From Campylobacterales bacterium (GTDB taxonomy: Bacteria; Campylobacterota; Campylobacteria; Campylobacterales; Arcobacteraceae): a DNA stretch of 13,109 bases. Location of the stretch: the NCBI GenBank assembly GCA_016784825.1, contig JADHTT010000008.1:1-13109 (forward strand), given 5' to 3'. The notes under the pieces were generated by a model. The model saw only the letters and a list, made by a program, of their open reading frames with translations, searched no databases and had not been told where the DNA came from. Each line of letters begins with the position of its first letter. The stretch's first letter is position 1. The position numbers and the translations under genes were made by a program. Positions 1-7,071 of the stretch are shown in pieces.

Positions 1-892
1 CTATTTTACCTAGCAAATAATAATTTTCTATTACTATTTTAGAACTTACTAATGCCACTTGCAATTTGTATCCAGAGTCTACAAGTACTTTTAATACTAA
101 GAAGAACCTATATGTATTGCTTACAAGAATTACTTGACTTACTAATGGTATTCTAACTAATAGCATTTTATCTATTTTATATTTAAAATTATCGTAATAT
201 TTATATGCAATTCTTAGAAATATTACTAATAGTATAAAAGAAACTAGGATAATAAAACCAAATTTCAAAATAAACTCTTTTATATCCAATAAGATACGTG
301 TTATTATTGGTAGCTGTGTATCTAATTGTTTAAATATATATTCAAATTCTGGTACAACAAATAACAACATAGCAATACCCATTAATAGAATAGCTATAAT
401 GAGAATTATAGGATAAGATAACTTAGATAAAATCTTATTTTTATTTACATATTCTATTTCCAATACCATACATAATGAATCGATAGATTTATTAATATCC
501 CCCTTACTTTCACCTAATTTAATGAATGATATTGGTAGAGTTCCTATTTGATCTTTAAATTTGTCCAATGCTTTATATAATGGTGTTCCATTTTGAAGTG
601 CACTAAGCATAGAATTAATTATCCTATATATTATGCTGTTCTTATCATATGTATTAATGGATATTTCAAGTACATCTAAAATCTTCAAACCAGATTTAAG
701 CATTATATTTATCTCATTAAACAAATTGTATAAATCGTTTGTACTTATTCTACTTGTAAACACTGGTATATCAAAATTAAATTTATTCAATTCTTTAATT
801 GTAATAATATTATCTGGTAGGTCTTGTGTAGAATTGAAAATTCCTGTTTTTAACTTTTGATTCTCTTGATATGATACTTTATACTTTTTCAT
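1..892 (-). CDS. gspF: GspF/PilC-family inner-membrane platform protein, partial (3' end cut by window start)
   Basis: This protein is a polytopic inner-membrane platform of type II secretion, type IV pilus or DNA-uptake machines; it couples the cytoplasmic GspE-type ATPase to pseudopilus assembly. About 297 residues are visible of the usual 400 or so. Numbering from the chosen start, the first T2SSF domain spans roughly residues 55-185. It contains the family's Gly-Glu-Ser-x-Gly-x-(I/L) turn near residue 127 and a hydrophobic segment near 158-180 that begins LSYPIILIIAI and ends FVVPEF. A second hydrophobic segment lies near 210-230. The second T2SSF repeat starts near residue 250 and is interrupted by the window edge. 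I chose the ATG at 892 because MKKYKVSYQ matches the usual N-terminus of the family; an in-frame ATG at 904 would add four residues. Neither start has a clear Shine-Dalgarno. The gene begins 16 bases after the gspE stop, so co-translation is likely. In Campylobacter the equivalent pair is ctsE-ctsF (natural transformation); whether this one serves DNA uptake or secretion is inference. Confidence 0.85.
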   Translation of the reverse strand, partial: MKKYKVSYQENQKLKTGIFNSTQDLPDNIITIKELNKFNFDIPVFTSRISTNDLYNLFNEINIMLKSGLKILDVLEISINTYDKNSIIYRIINSMLSALQNGTPLYKALDKFKDQIGTLPISFIKLGESKGDINKSIDSLCMVLEIEYVNKNKILSKLSYPIILIIAILLMGIAMLLFVVPEFEYIFKQLDTQLPIITRILLDIKEFILKFGFIILVSFILLVIFLRIAYKYYDNFKYKIDKMLLVRIPLVSQVILVSNTYRFFLVLKVLVDSGYKLQVALVSSKIVIENYYLLGKI

Positions 893-908
893 CAATATTA
901 ACATATAG

Positions 909-2312
909 TTATGTGATACTATATATCTCCTCAAGCGATGTAGTTCCTAATTTTGCTTTATTAATTCCATTTTCATATATTGATATAAAATCTTTATCTT
1001 TAGTATATTTAACTACCTCATCATACTTTTCATTTCTTATAAGAGTAGCGATAGTATTATCTATATTAAATACTTCTGAGATAATTTCTCTACCTTTATA
1101 CCCTGTTAAATTACAATGTACACATCCACATGCTTTATAAAATATTTCACCCTTTATTTGAACTTTCTCTTTACATCTATCGCATAATTTTCTAATTAAT
1201 CGTTGTGAAATAATAGTTTTGACTGTAGATGCAACTAAATATGGTGGACTATTAAGATCTATTAATCTATCAATTGTACTAATAGCACTATTTGTATGTA
1301 TTGTAGCCAATACCAAATGTCCAGTCAATGCAGCTTGCATTGCTATCTTTAATGAATACTCATCTCTTATTTCTCCGATCATTAAAATATCAGGATCTTG
1401 ACGTAGTATATTTTTTAATACATCGTTAAATGTCAACCCTATCTCATCATTGATATTTACCTGTTGAATATTTTCCATTTGATATTCAACTGGGTCTTCT
1501 ATAGTAATTATCTTTTTTGAACTATGGTTTAATTCTTTTAATATTGAATATAAGGTAGTAGTTTTACCACTTCCTGTAGGTCCTGTCACAAGAATTAATC
1601 CAGAATTACTATGTATACTATTTTGTATCATATTTAAATTGTAAGTAGATAAACCTAGAGTATTAATATTTTGTTGTGTTGTTGTATTATCTAAAATTCT
1701 AATAACAATTGATTCACCTGTAATAATTGGTAATATAGCTACTCTAAAATCATACTCCATATCATCTATAGTTTTGGAGAATCTACCATCTTGTGGTAAC
1801 CATTTTTGAGAGATATCCAAAGAAGAAAATATTTTAATTACAGAACTAATCAATGGATATATTTTTAAATCAAATTTAAATAACTTTTCTAACTTACCAT
1901 CTATTCTAATTCTTATCTGTAATCCATCATATTTAGTTTCTAAATGTATATCACTTGCATGTTTTTCTATTGATAACTCTATAATCTCTTCTATAAGTTC
2001 TTGCGTATATGATTTTGCATCATCATCTTTAGCCTTTAAGGAGCTATCTATTAAGTCATAAATGCGCTGCTTAGATAGAATCTTATCCATTGCATATAAT
2101 AATTCTTTTGGTGAATAAAGTATAAATTTTATTGGGGTCTTGAAAATAGATTCAAGATACGTTCTTTCATCTTCATTAATAGCGGCCACTAGTGTATATA
2201 ATTGCTCTGTATATATTGGTAATATTTGCTTTGATTGCAAATCACCTATAGGTATATATTTTGATAGTGAATAATCAATATTATAATCACCAATATCTTT
2301 TTTATTCACCAT
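909..2312 (-). CDS. gspE: GspE/PilB/CtsE-family assembly ATPase (type II secretion / type IV pilus / DNA uptake)
   Basis: This is a cytoplasmic hexameric ATPase that powers pseudopilus or pilus assembly at the inner membrane. At 467 residues it is on the short side for GspE/PilB, because the N-terminal region (about 1-80) is compact, though it retains an MshEN-like pattern (ILPIY near residue 30). All catalytic elements are present: Walker A GPTGSGKT at 244-251, the Asp box with ITIEDPVEYQ at 269-278, Walker B with ILMIGEIRD at 309-317, and the His box GHLVLATIHT at 331-340. A CxxC pair at Cys377/Cys380 and a second at Cys397/Cys400 form the zinc-binding tetracysteine typical of the GspE branch; PilT-type retraction ATPases lack it. 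The ATG overlaps the end of the upstream gene by 11 bases, with AAGGA three bases before the ATG. The second codon is GTG and would give better spacing, so the start is uncertain by one codon. It is followed by gspF and preceded by a bitopic membrane protein. The enzyme looks functional. Confidence 0.93.
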   Translation of the reverse strand: MVNKKDIGDYNIDYSLSKYIPIGDLQSKQILPIYTEQLYTLVAAINEDERTYLESIFKTPIKFILYSPKELLYAMDKILSKQRIYDLIDSSLKAKDDDAKSYTQELIEEIIELSIEKHASDIHLETKYDGLQIRIRIDGKLEKLFKFDLKIYPLISSVIKIFSSLDISQKWLPQDGRFSKTIDDMEYDFRVAILPIITGESIVIRILDNTTTQQNINTLGLSTYNLNMIQNSIHSNSGLILVTGPTGSGKTTTLYSILKELNHSSKKIITIEDPVEYQMENIQQVNINDEIGLTFNDVLKNILRQDPDILMIGEIRDEYSLKIAMQAALTGHLVLATIHTNSAISTIDRLIDLNSPPYLVASTVKTIISQRLIRKLCDRCKEKVQIKGEIFYKACGCVHCNLTGYKGREIISEVFNIDNTIATLIRNEKYDEVVKYTKDKDFISIYENGINKAKLGTTSLEEIYSIT

Positions 2313-3111
2313 TAATCCTTATAATATGTTTTGATTCATTTTTTATAAGTATAACTTCATTTAGTCCTATATCTTCAATGATATAGCTATTATATTCTTG
2401 TTTCTCATCATACCATCTGCCATCAATCAATACACTATTATCAATAATAGCAGTTACTATTGGCAATATAATCTTTTCTACTTTTTTAGTTTCTATCTGT
2501 TTAAATTCATTATCTATATAATAATTATCGTAATAAATAAAAGCCATAAATAGTGCCACTATCACTACAATAGGTAACCACTTATTTATATTTAGTTGTT
2601 CTTTTGGCTTTTTTAGTTGTTTGATTTTAGTATAATGATTAATGTACTCTTCTTTTATAGATTGAAATTGAGAATTATCTATATTATAAATATTATCAAT
2701 TTTAATATCTAAAAAGCTGCTAATATAATTTTCAATATCAATAGATGACACCTCATCACTACCTTCTAAGGTTTTAAAGCACTGTAGTTGCCCAGAACAA
2801 TAAAGTGCGAAAAATCTATCTGTTACATACAAGTCTATATTTTTGGTTTGATGGTTTATATAATGAGTGCTAAATATATGTGGGATAATTGATATATTAT
2901 GCTGCTTTTGATCTTGAAGTACGAAGATATTGTATCTTTTTAGTCTTTCTATAAATGTATAGAAAATAACTGTATCTTTATCAAAGTTAATATCATTTTC
3001 TAAAATTATTGTTTTAAAAAATTTAAATAGATTGAAATCATTTATCTCTTCAGATACATCTTGCTGAAGAGATATTATTTGATCAATATCTATTAAATTA
3101 ATCGATTTCAT
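2302..3111 (-). CDS. Unrecognised bitopic inner-membrane protein upstream of gspE (possible GspL/PilP/CtsX-like partner)
   Basis: I do not recognise this 269-residue protein by strong sequence identity. It has a cytoplasmic N-terminal part (about 1-175), one membrane segment at about 179-194 (WLPIVVIVALFMAFIYY) preceded by a lysine-rich stretch, and a periplasmic tail of about 75 residues; this is N-in topology without a cleavable signal. The tail contains AIIDNSVLIDGRWY (221-234), then YIIEDIGLNEVILIKN (243-258). That order (ING-W-like strand, hydrophobic strand, then a V-x-L strand) recalls the small beta domain of PilP, GspB/GspC and MshK proteins. The middle of the N-terminal part (IDLYVTDRFFALYCSGQLQ, 92-110) faintly recalls PilM/GspL actin-like domains. 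Its place directly before the ATPase matches Campylobacter ctsX-ctsE-ctsF, where CtsX is an inner-membrane transformation protein; the match is positional, not proven by sequence. It overlaps the era end by 14 bases and the gspE start by 11 bases, so it is very likely translationally coupled to both. Function is inferred. Confidence 0.75.
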   Translation of the reverse strand: MKSINLIDIDQIISLQQDVSEEINDFNLFKFFKTIILENDINFDKDTVIFYTFIERLKRYNIFVLQDQKQHNISIIPHIFSTHYINHQTKNIDLYVTDRFFALYCSGQLQCFKTLEGSDEVSSIDIENYISSFLDIKIDNIYNIDNSQFQSIKEEYINHYTKIKQLKKPKEQLNINKWLPIVVIVALFMAFIYYDNYYIDNEFKQIETKKVEKIILPIVTAIIDNSVLIDGRWYDEKQEYNSYIIEDIGLNEVILIKNESKHIIRINGE

Positions 3112-3997
3112 ACCCCATCTCTTTTAAGCCAGTTTTATTTTTTGTCCAGCCTTTTTTTACACTTACAAATAGCTCCAAAAACACTTTTTTACCGCTAAGT
3201 TTCTCTATCTTTTTTCTTGCATCTTTACCTATTCTTTTAATGGCTGATGCTCCCTTACCTATAATCATACCTTTTTGACTAGACTTCTCTACTATAATCA
3301 TAGCTTTTACTACATCTATATCTGGTTTTTCTGTAACTTTTTCGATTTTTACATCTGTTTCATATGGTATCTCATCACTAATATTTTCAAAAACAGATTC
3401 CCTAATAAATTCTTTATAGATATCTCTAATATGCTCTGTAGTTAAAATTTCAGTATCATAAAGGTATGGAGATTGAGGTAAAAGTTCGACTACTGCATCA
3501 AGTATATGGTTTTGTTTTTGACCTTTTTTAATTGATATTGGTATAATCTTTTCATACTGATCTTCAAACTGCTTATATTCAGCCATCTTATCTAATACTT
3601 CACCTGGCATTACAAAATCTGTTTTAGTTAATACAACTATATGCTTTGTATTTTTCTTATTTCTCTTTAAAAAGTCTTGATAATGTTCTATTTTATCAGT
3701 TACTGGAGCTAGAAATAAGATTAGGTCACAGTCCCCTATTGCCTTTAATGCTTCATCAAGCATAAATTGATTTATAAGCTTTTCTTTTTCATGGATACCA
3801 GGGGTATCTACAAAAATTATTTGAGACTCATCTTCTTCATCAATACCTTTATGCATAGCAATTATATTTGATCTCTTTCTTGTAGCATTGGCTTTATGAG
3901 AAACCATTGCAATCTTTTCACCTATGAGCCAATTTAGAAGTGAACTTTTACCAGCATTTGGTCTTCCTACTGTTGCTACATAACCACATTTTGTCAT
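3098..3997 (-). CDS. era: GTPase Era, 30S ribosomal subunit assembly factor
   Basis: Era is a GTPase that binds the 3' end of 16S rRNA and helps mature the 30S subunit at the inner face of the membrane. The 299-residue length is typical. The GTPase domain shows G1 GRPNAGKSS (11-19), the G2 region ATRKR (38-42), G3 DTPGIHE (64-70) and G4 TKTD (124-127). The G5 loop reads SIKKG (155-159) where most Era proteins have SAxxG. The linker IPYETDVKIE (210-219) and the C-terminal KH domain with GMIIGKGASAIKRIG (243-257) complete the family. The ATG has a good AAGGA site eight bases upstream that overlaps the stop region of the preceding gene, with a 13-base gap. The end overlaps the start of the next gene by 14 bases. 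In E. coli, Era and KsgA are genetically linked in 16S maturation; both occur in this window but in separate transcription units. Confidence 0.97.
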   Translation of the reverse strand: MTKCGYVATVGRPNAGKSSLLNWLIGEKIAMVSHKANATRKRSNIIAMHKGIDEEDESQIIFVDTPGIHEKEKLINQFMLDEALKAIGDCDLILFLAPVTDKIEHYQDFLKRNKKNTKHIVVLTKTDFVMPGEVLDKMAEYKQFEDQYEKIIPISIKKGQKQNHILDAVVELLPQSPYLYDTEILTTEHIRDIYKEFIRESVFENISDEIPYETDVKIEKVTEKPDIDVVKAMIIVEKSSQKGMIIGKGASAIKRIGKDARKKIEKLSGKKVFLELFVSVKKGWTKNKTGLKEMGYEID

Positions 3998-4010
3998 CTT
4001 TATAATCCTT

Positions 4011-4868
4011 CTATTGATCTTTAAAGTCTAAGCTTGAGTATATATGCTTGAACTTTTCTAGTATAGGTGCTATTTCATCTTTAATATCTGTTAAATCAAC
4101 TTTATTTATTTCTTTTGTTTTGGGATAATTTTCAATACACTTATCAAAGTTATTACTTATTTGAGTCATATTCTCTCCATCAACTACAGGTATATTGTAC
4201 TTAGAGATCAAATCATAGTTTTGAGTATCTTTATCTAGTCTTTTATAAAATACTGGATGGTTGCCACTTGCTAGTGATTCTAAAGCTGCGTTTACAGAAG
4301 ATGTAAGTAGGTACTTAGTAGTTTTAATTGTATACGCATACTCTTCTTCATTTATCACATCATCAAAACAATCAGCAATTGCTTGCTCATTTTTAAAGAA
4401 GAAATAATGTCCCCATAATATTGATAATGATTGCTTCTCTTGCCCTTCACATAGTCTAATAACTTCGTTTGAATAGTCATCATCACTAAAGAAAAATGCC
4501 TTTTCATTAGTAGTAGACCCATCATGCTCAAAGAACTCTTGATCAACAATACTCATGTTAATATTCTCACCAACTCTATAAAGTAATGTACAATAGTCTT
4601 TCATATGCTCTTGCATCGTTTGACTTGGTTCATCACTGTCATAAATTAAGATATCACCCTTTTCCATCATATGTGGTAAATTTCCAATAATATCTACACC
4701 TAATCCTATTTTAACACCTAATTCACTTTTTGCATATGTTGCTGCTCTATAATCTGCTGTTGCTAAAGTTGGATTAAATTCTTCAAGTTGTTTATATATA
4801 GCTGAACATCTTCTCACATTTTCAAGGCCAAATGCATGACCACTACTAGCATAAATATATACTTTCAT
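4011..4868 (-). CDS. Unrecognised 285-residue protein between mnmG and era, possible PseG/GT-B-like fold
   Basis: I cannot name this protein. It is 285 residues, soluble in appearance, with no signal peptide or membrane segment. The N-terminus (KVYIYASSGHAFGLENVRRC, residues 2-21) resembles the first strand, Gly-His-rich loop and Arg-bearing helix of PseG/MurG-like nucleotide-sugar enzymes. ILIYDSDEPS (73-82) could be the strand carrying the acidic residue of that fold. The second half contains KAFFFSDDD (123-131), the start of a second Rossmann-like domain, then LLTSSVNAALESLASGNHPV (187-206). That last segment follows the pattern of the GT-B C-terminal nucleotide-binding helix (S/T-rich turn, E-x-L/A, G-x-P). 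These are pattern-level similarities read by eye, not a homology result. The ATG directly follows the mnmG stop codon (zero gap), with AAAGG about 11 bases upstream, so it is part of the mnmG-era operon. A degenerate glycosyltransferase or sugar-nucleotide hydrolase, or a protein using the fold for another purpose, are both possible. Confidence 0.72.
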   Translation of the reverse strand: MKVYIYASSGHAFGLENVRRCSAIYKQLEEFNPTLATADYRAATYAKSELGVKIGLGVDIIGNLPHMMEKGDILIYDSDEPSQTMQEHMKDYCTLLYRVGENINMSIVDQEFFEHDGSTTNEKAFFFSDDDYSNEVIRLCEGQEKQSLSILWGHYFFFKNEQAIADCFDDVINEEEYAYTIKTTKYLLTSSVNAALESLASGNHPVFYKRLDKDTQNYDLISKYNIPVVDGENMTQISNNFDKCIENYPKTKEINKVDLTDIKDEIAPILEKFKHIYSSLDFKDQ

Positions 4869-6755
4869 TTATTTATTACCTTTCTCTTTTAATCTTCTTT
4901 GCATATCAATATTTAAATGTAAAATATCTACAGCACTTGGTGTAACACCACTAATACAACTTGCATTATATAATGTTGGAGGATTAAACTTCTTAAGCTT
5001 TTCAATTACTTCAGATGATAAACCAGGAATATTATCATATGTAAAATCTTCTGGTATTGTAAGCTTTAACATCTTTTTCATTTTATCAATTTGCCGTTGT
5101 TGTTTTGCTACATATCTAAAATATTTAGCCTCAATAATTACTTGTTCTTTAAGATAGTCATCAAGATATGCCAAAGATGGAACAAGAGCATCAAATTTAT
5201 CTTTTGTAATTGTATTTCGCCCTACTACATCTATAAGTAAAGTCCTATCTGATATCTTATCTTCTCCTAGATGATTTAATAATGCTAAATTTTCTTTTTT
5301 AGGAGTAAACCATTGAGTTGACATAAATTCAACTGCATCTTTAATAGTTTGTGCTTTATGCTGTACCTTATTATGTGTAGATTCATCAATCAATCCAAAC
5401 TCATAACCATATTCGCTAAGTCTTAAGTCTGCACTCTCTTCTCTTAAAAGAAGTCTATACTCTGCTCTACTTGTAAACATTCTATATGGTTCATTTGTCC
5501 CTTTTGTCACAAGGTCATCTATAAGAACACCTATATATGATTCATCTCGTCTAAGTATAAATGGTTCTTTATTATCAATTGATAATGCTGCATTAATTCC
5601 AGCTATAAGACCCTGAGCTGCTGCTTCTTCATATCCAGTTGTAGCATTAATCTGCCCTGCAAAATATAGATTAGATATCTTTTTCGTCTCTAGAGTATGT
5701 TTTAGTTCTGTTGGGTCAACATAATCATATTCAATAGCATATGCATATCTTACTATTTTGGCATTTTCTAAGCCTTCAATTGAATGTATTTTAGTTTTTT
5801 GTACATCTATTGGTAAAGATGAACTAAGACCGTTGATATAATATTCTTCTGCACTTAAAGTTTGTGGCTCTAAAAATAATTGGTGTCTATTTCTTTCAGA
5901 AAATCTACTTACTTTATCTTCAATACTTGGACAATATCTTGGACCTGTTCCTTCTATTTGACCAGTAAACAATGGTGCTCTATCAAAATTATCTCTAATT
6001 ACAGTATGCGTATCTTCATTTGTATATGTAATATAACATGGCAGTTGAGTTGGGTTAAACTCTTCTTTATTTGTTCGAAAACTAAATGGCAATGGTTTTT
6101 CATCTCCACCATGAGCTTCCATTTTATCAAAATCTATCGAATTTGCATTTATTCTAGCTGGCGTTCCAGTCTTTAATCTTCCTACTTTAAAATCAAGCTC
6201 TCTTAATTTATCTGATAATGTTGTAGATGGTTGTTCCCAAGCACGACCAGCAGGATATTGTTTTTCTCCAATATGAATTAAACCTTTCATAAATGTACCA
6301 GTAGTTAATATAACTTTACAAGACCTAAACTCTTCACCTAATTTTGTTAATACGCCACAAGCCATATTATCTTCAATAATAACATCACTTACCTCATCTT
6401 GGTAAACATCTAGATTTTTTGTATTTAAACATATATTTTTCATATACGCTCTATACTTATCCATATCAATCTGTGCACGACTTCCTTGAACTGCAGCACC
6501 TTTAGATGCGTTTAATACTCTAAACTGTATTCCAGTAGCATCAGTACATAGTCCCATCTGACCACCTAAGGCATCAACTTCTCGTACTAAATGACCTTTT
6601 GCTAAACCACCAATAGCTGGATTACAACTTGCTGCTCCTATTTGCTCTACAAGCATTGTAATTAATAAAGTTTGTTTTCCCATTCTAGCAGAACTTAATG
6701 CAGCTTCTATACCTGCATGACCTGCTCCAACAACTATTACATCATACTTAATCAC
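4869..6755 (-). CDS. mnmG: tRNA uridine-5-carboxymethylaminomethyl modification enzyme MnmG (GidA)
   Basis: MnmG is an FAD-dependent cytoplasmic enzyme that, with the GTPase MnmE, installs the (carboxymethyl)aminomethyl group at C5 of wobble uridine 34 in several tRNAs. The 628-residue length is that of full-length bacterial GidA. The FAD-binding GAGHAG lies at 10-15. The conserved block [19 protein letters not shown] follows near 43-61, with [11 protein letters not shown] near 190-205. The C-terminal half carries [18 protein letters not shown] (FAD domain end) and the [18 protein letters not shown] block used in tRNA binding and dimer contacts. The start codon is GTG (GTG ATT AAG TAT GAT); AAGGG lies five bases upstream, and the Rossmann strand begins at residue 2, so this start is well supported. 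It is the first gene of a six-gene minus-strand run and has the only clear promoter-like sequence of that run. MnmE is not in the window. Confidence 0.98.
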   Translation of the reverse strand: MIKYDVIVVGAGHAGIEAALSSARMGKQTLLITMLVEQIGAASCNPAIGGLAKGHLVREVDALGGQMGLCTDATGIQFRVLNASKGAAVQGSRAQIDMDKYRAYMKNICLNTKNLDVYQDEVSDVIIEDNMACGVLTKLGEEFRSCKVILTTGTFMKGLIHIGEKQYPAGRAWEQPSTTLSDKLRELDFKVGRLKTGTPARINANSIDFDKMEAHGGDEKPLPFSFRTNKEEFNPTQLPCYITYTNEDTHTVIRDNFDRAPLFTGQIEGTGPRYCPSIEDKVSRFSERNRHQLFLEPQTLSAEEYYINGLSSSLPIDVQKTKIHSIEGLENAKIVRYAYAIEYDYVDPTELKHTLETKKISNLYFAGQINATTGYEEAAAQGLIAGINAALSIDNKEPFILRRDESYIGVLIDDLVTKGTNEPYRMFTSRAEYRLLLREESADLRLSEYGYEFGLIDESTHNKVQHKAQTIKDAVEFMSTQWFTPKKENLALLNHLGEDKISDRTLLIDVVGRNTITKDKFDALVPSLAYLDDYLKEQVIIEAKYFRYVAKQQRQIDKMKKMLKLTIPEDFTYDNIPGLSSEVIEKLKKFNPPTLYNASCISGVTPSAVDILHLNIDMQRRLKEKGNK

Positions 6756-6782
6756 GTTTACCCTTATTTTTATAATTATGTT

Positions 6783-6788
6783 ATTATA
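6783..6788 (-). promoter_or_regulatory. Sigma-70-type -10 box ahead of mnmG
   Basis: On the minus strand these bases read TATAAT, the consensus -10 hexamer, about 28 bases before the GTG start of mnmG. This gives a short leader of roughly 20 bases that includes the AAGGG ribosome-binding site. No good -35 hexamer sits at 16-18 bases (CAAAGA is at 17); a TTAACA lies farther upstream at an unusual 21-base spacing. Campylobacterota housekeeping promoters often lack a recognisable -35, so this is not disqualifying. It would drive the whole mnmG-to-gspF unit. Confidence 0.55.
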
Positions 6789-6846
6789 TCTAGTTGTAGT
6801 GGTATTCTTTGTTAAGAACTTAAATTTATTTTAATTGGCATAAATT

Positions 6847-7059
6847 ATGAGATTTAGTGCAAATATAAAAAATATTGCAAGTGGTATAAAAGGTAAAGAT
6901 GTAATAAAATTATCAAAAGAGATAGTGAAACTATTTGAAGATGATTTTAGTACACTTAATTTAGATAAACTTTTAGATATACATGGCCTAGGTGTTGCAA
7001 AAGCTTCTCAAATAATATCTGCTATAGAGCTATCGAAAAGATACCTTTGCTTGATTTAA
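6847..7059 (+). pseudogene. radC: Truncated radC remnant (helix-hairpin-helix part only)
   Basis: This 70-codon plus-strand reading frame matches the helix-hairpin-helix part of RadC/UPF0758 proteins. It has GIKGKDVIKLSKEI (13-26), then LDIHGLGVAKASQIISAIEL (43-62) and SKRYL (63-67). In intact RadC the same blocks read roughly G-x-x-GKDV-x-x-x-A, then (V/I)-x-GIG-x-AK-A-x-(L/I) and ELA/SRRY. About 25 N-terminal residues before this block and the whole C-terminal MPN/JAB domain (about 120-130 residues with the HxH...D metal site) are absent; the frame stops seven bases after the SKRY codons reach their usual end. No in-frame RadC-like sequence is visible in the 90 bases upstream, and no continuation in other frames downstream. 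There is no convincing ribosome-binding site. It lies opposite in orientation to all its neighbours and converges with rarA. I read it as a decayed remnant; a small expressed HhH protein is a less likely alternative. Confidence 0.7.
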
Positions 7060-7071
7060 AATATAATAACT

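Noticed and set aside
871..1140. Plus-strand open frame of 89 codons.
   Set aside because: It lies opposite the C-terminal part of the gspE gene, matches no family, and the minus-strand frame has complete ATPase and cysteine motifs.
4355..4549. Minus-strand 64-codon frame inside the 285-residue gene.
   Set aside because: It overlaps in another frame a longer open frame with sensible domain-like patterns and no start signal of its own.
5880..6176. Plus-strand open frame of 98 codons rich in Trp, Cys, Ser.
   Set aside because: It is antisense to the conserved middle of mnmG; composition is a by-product of the reverse-complement codons and there is no ribosome-binding site.
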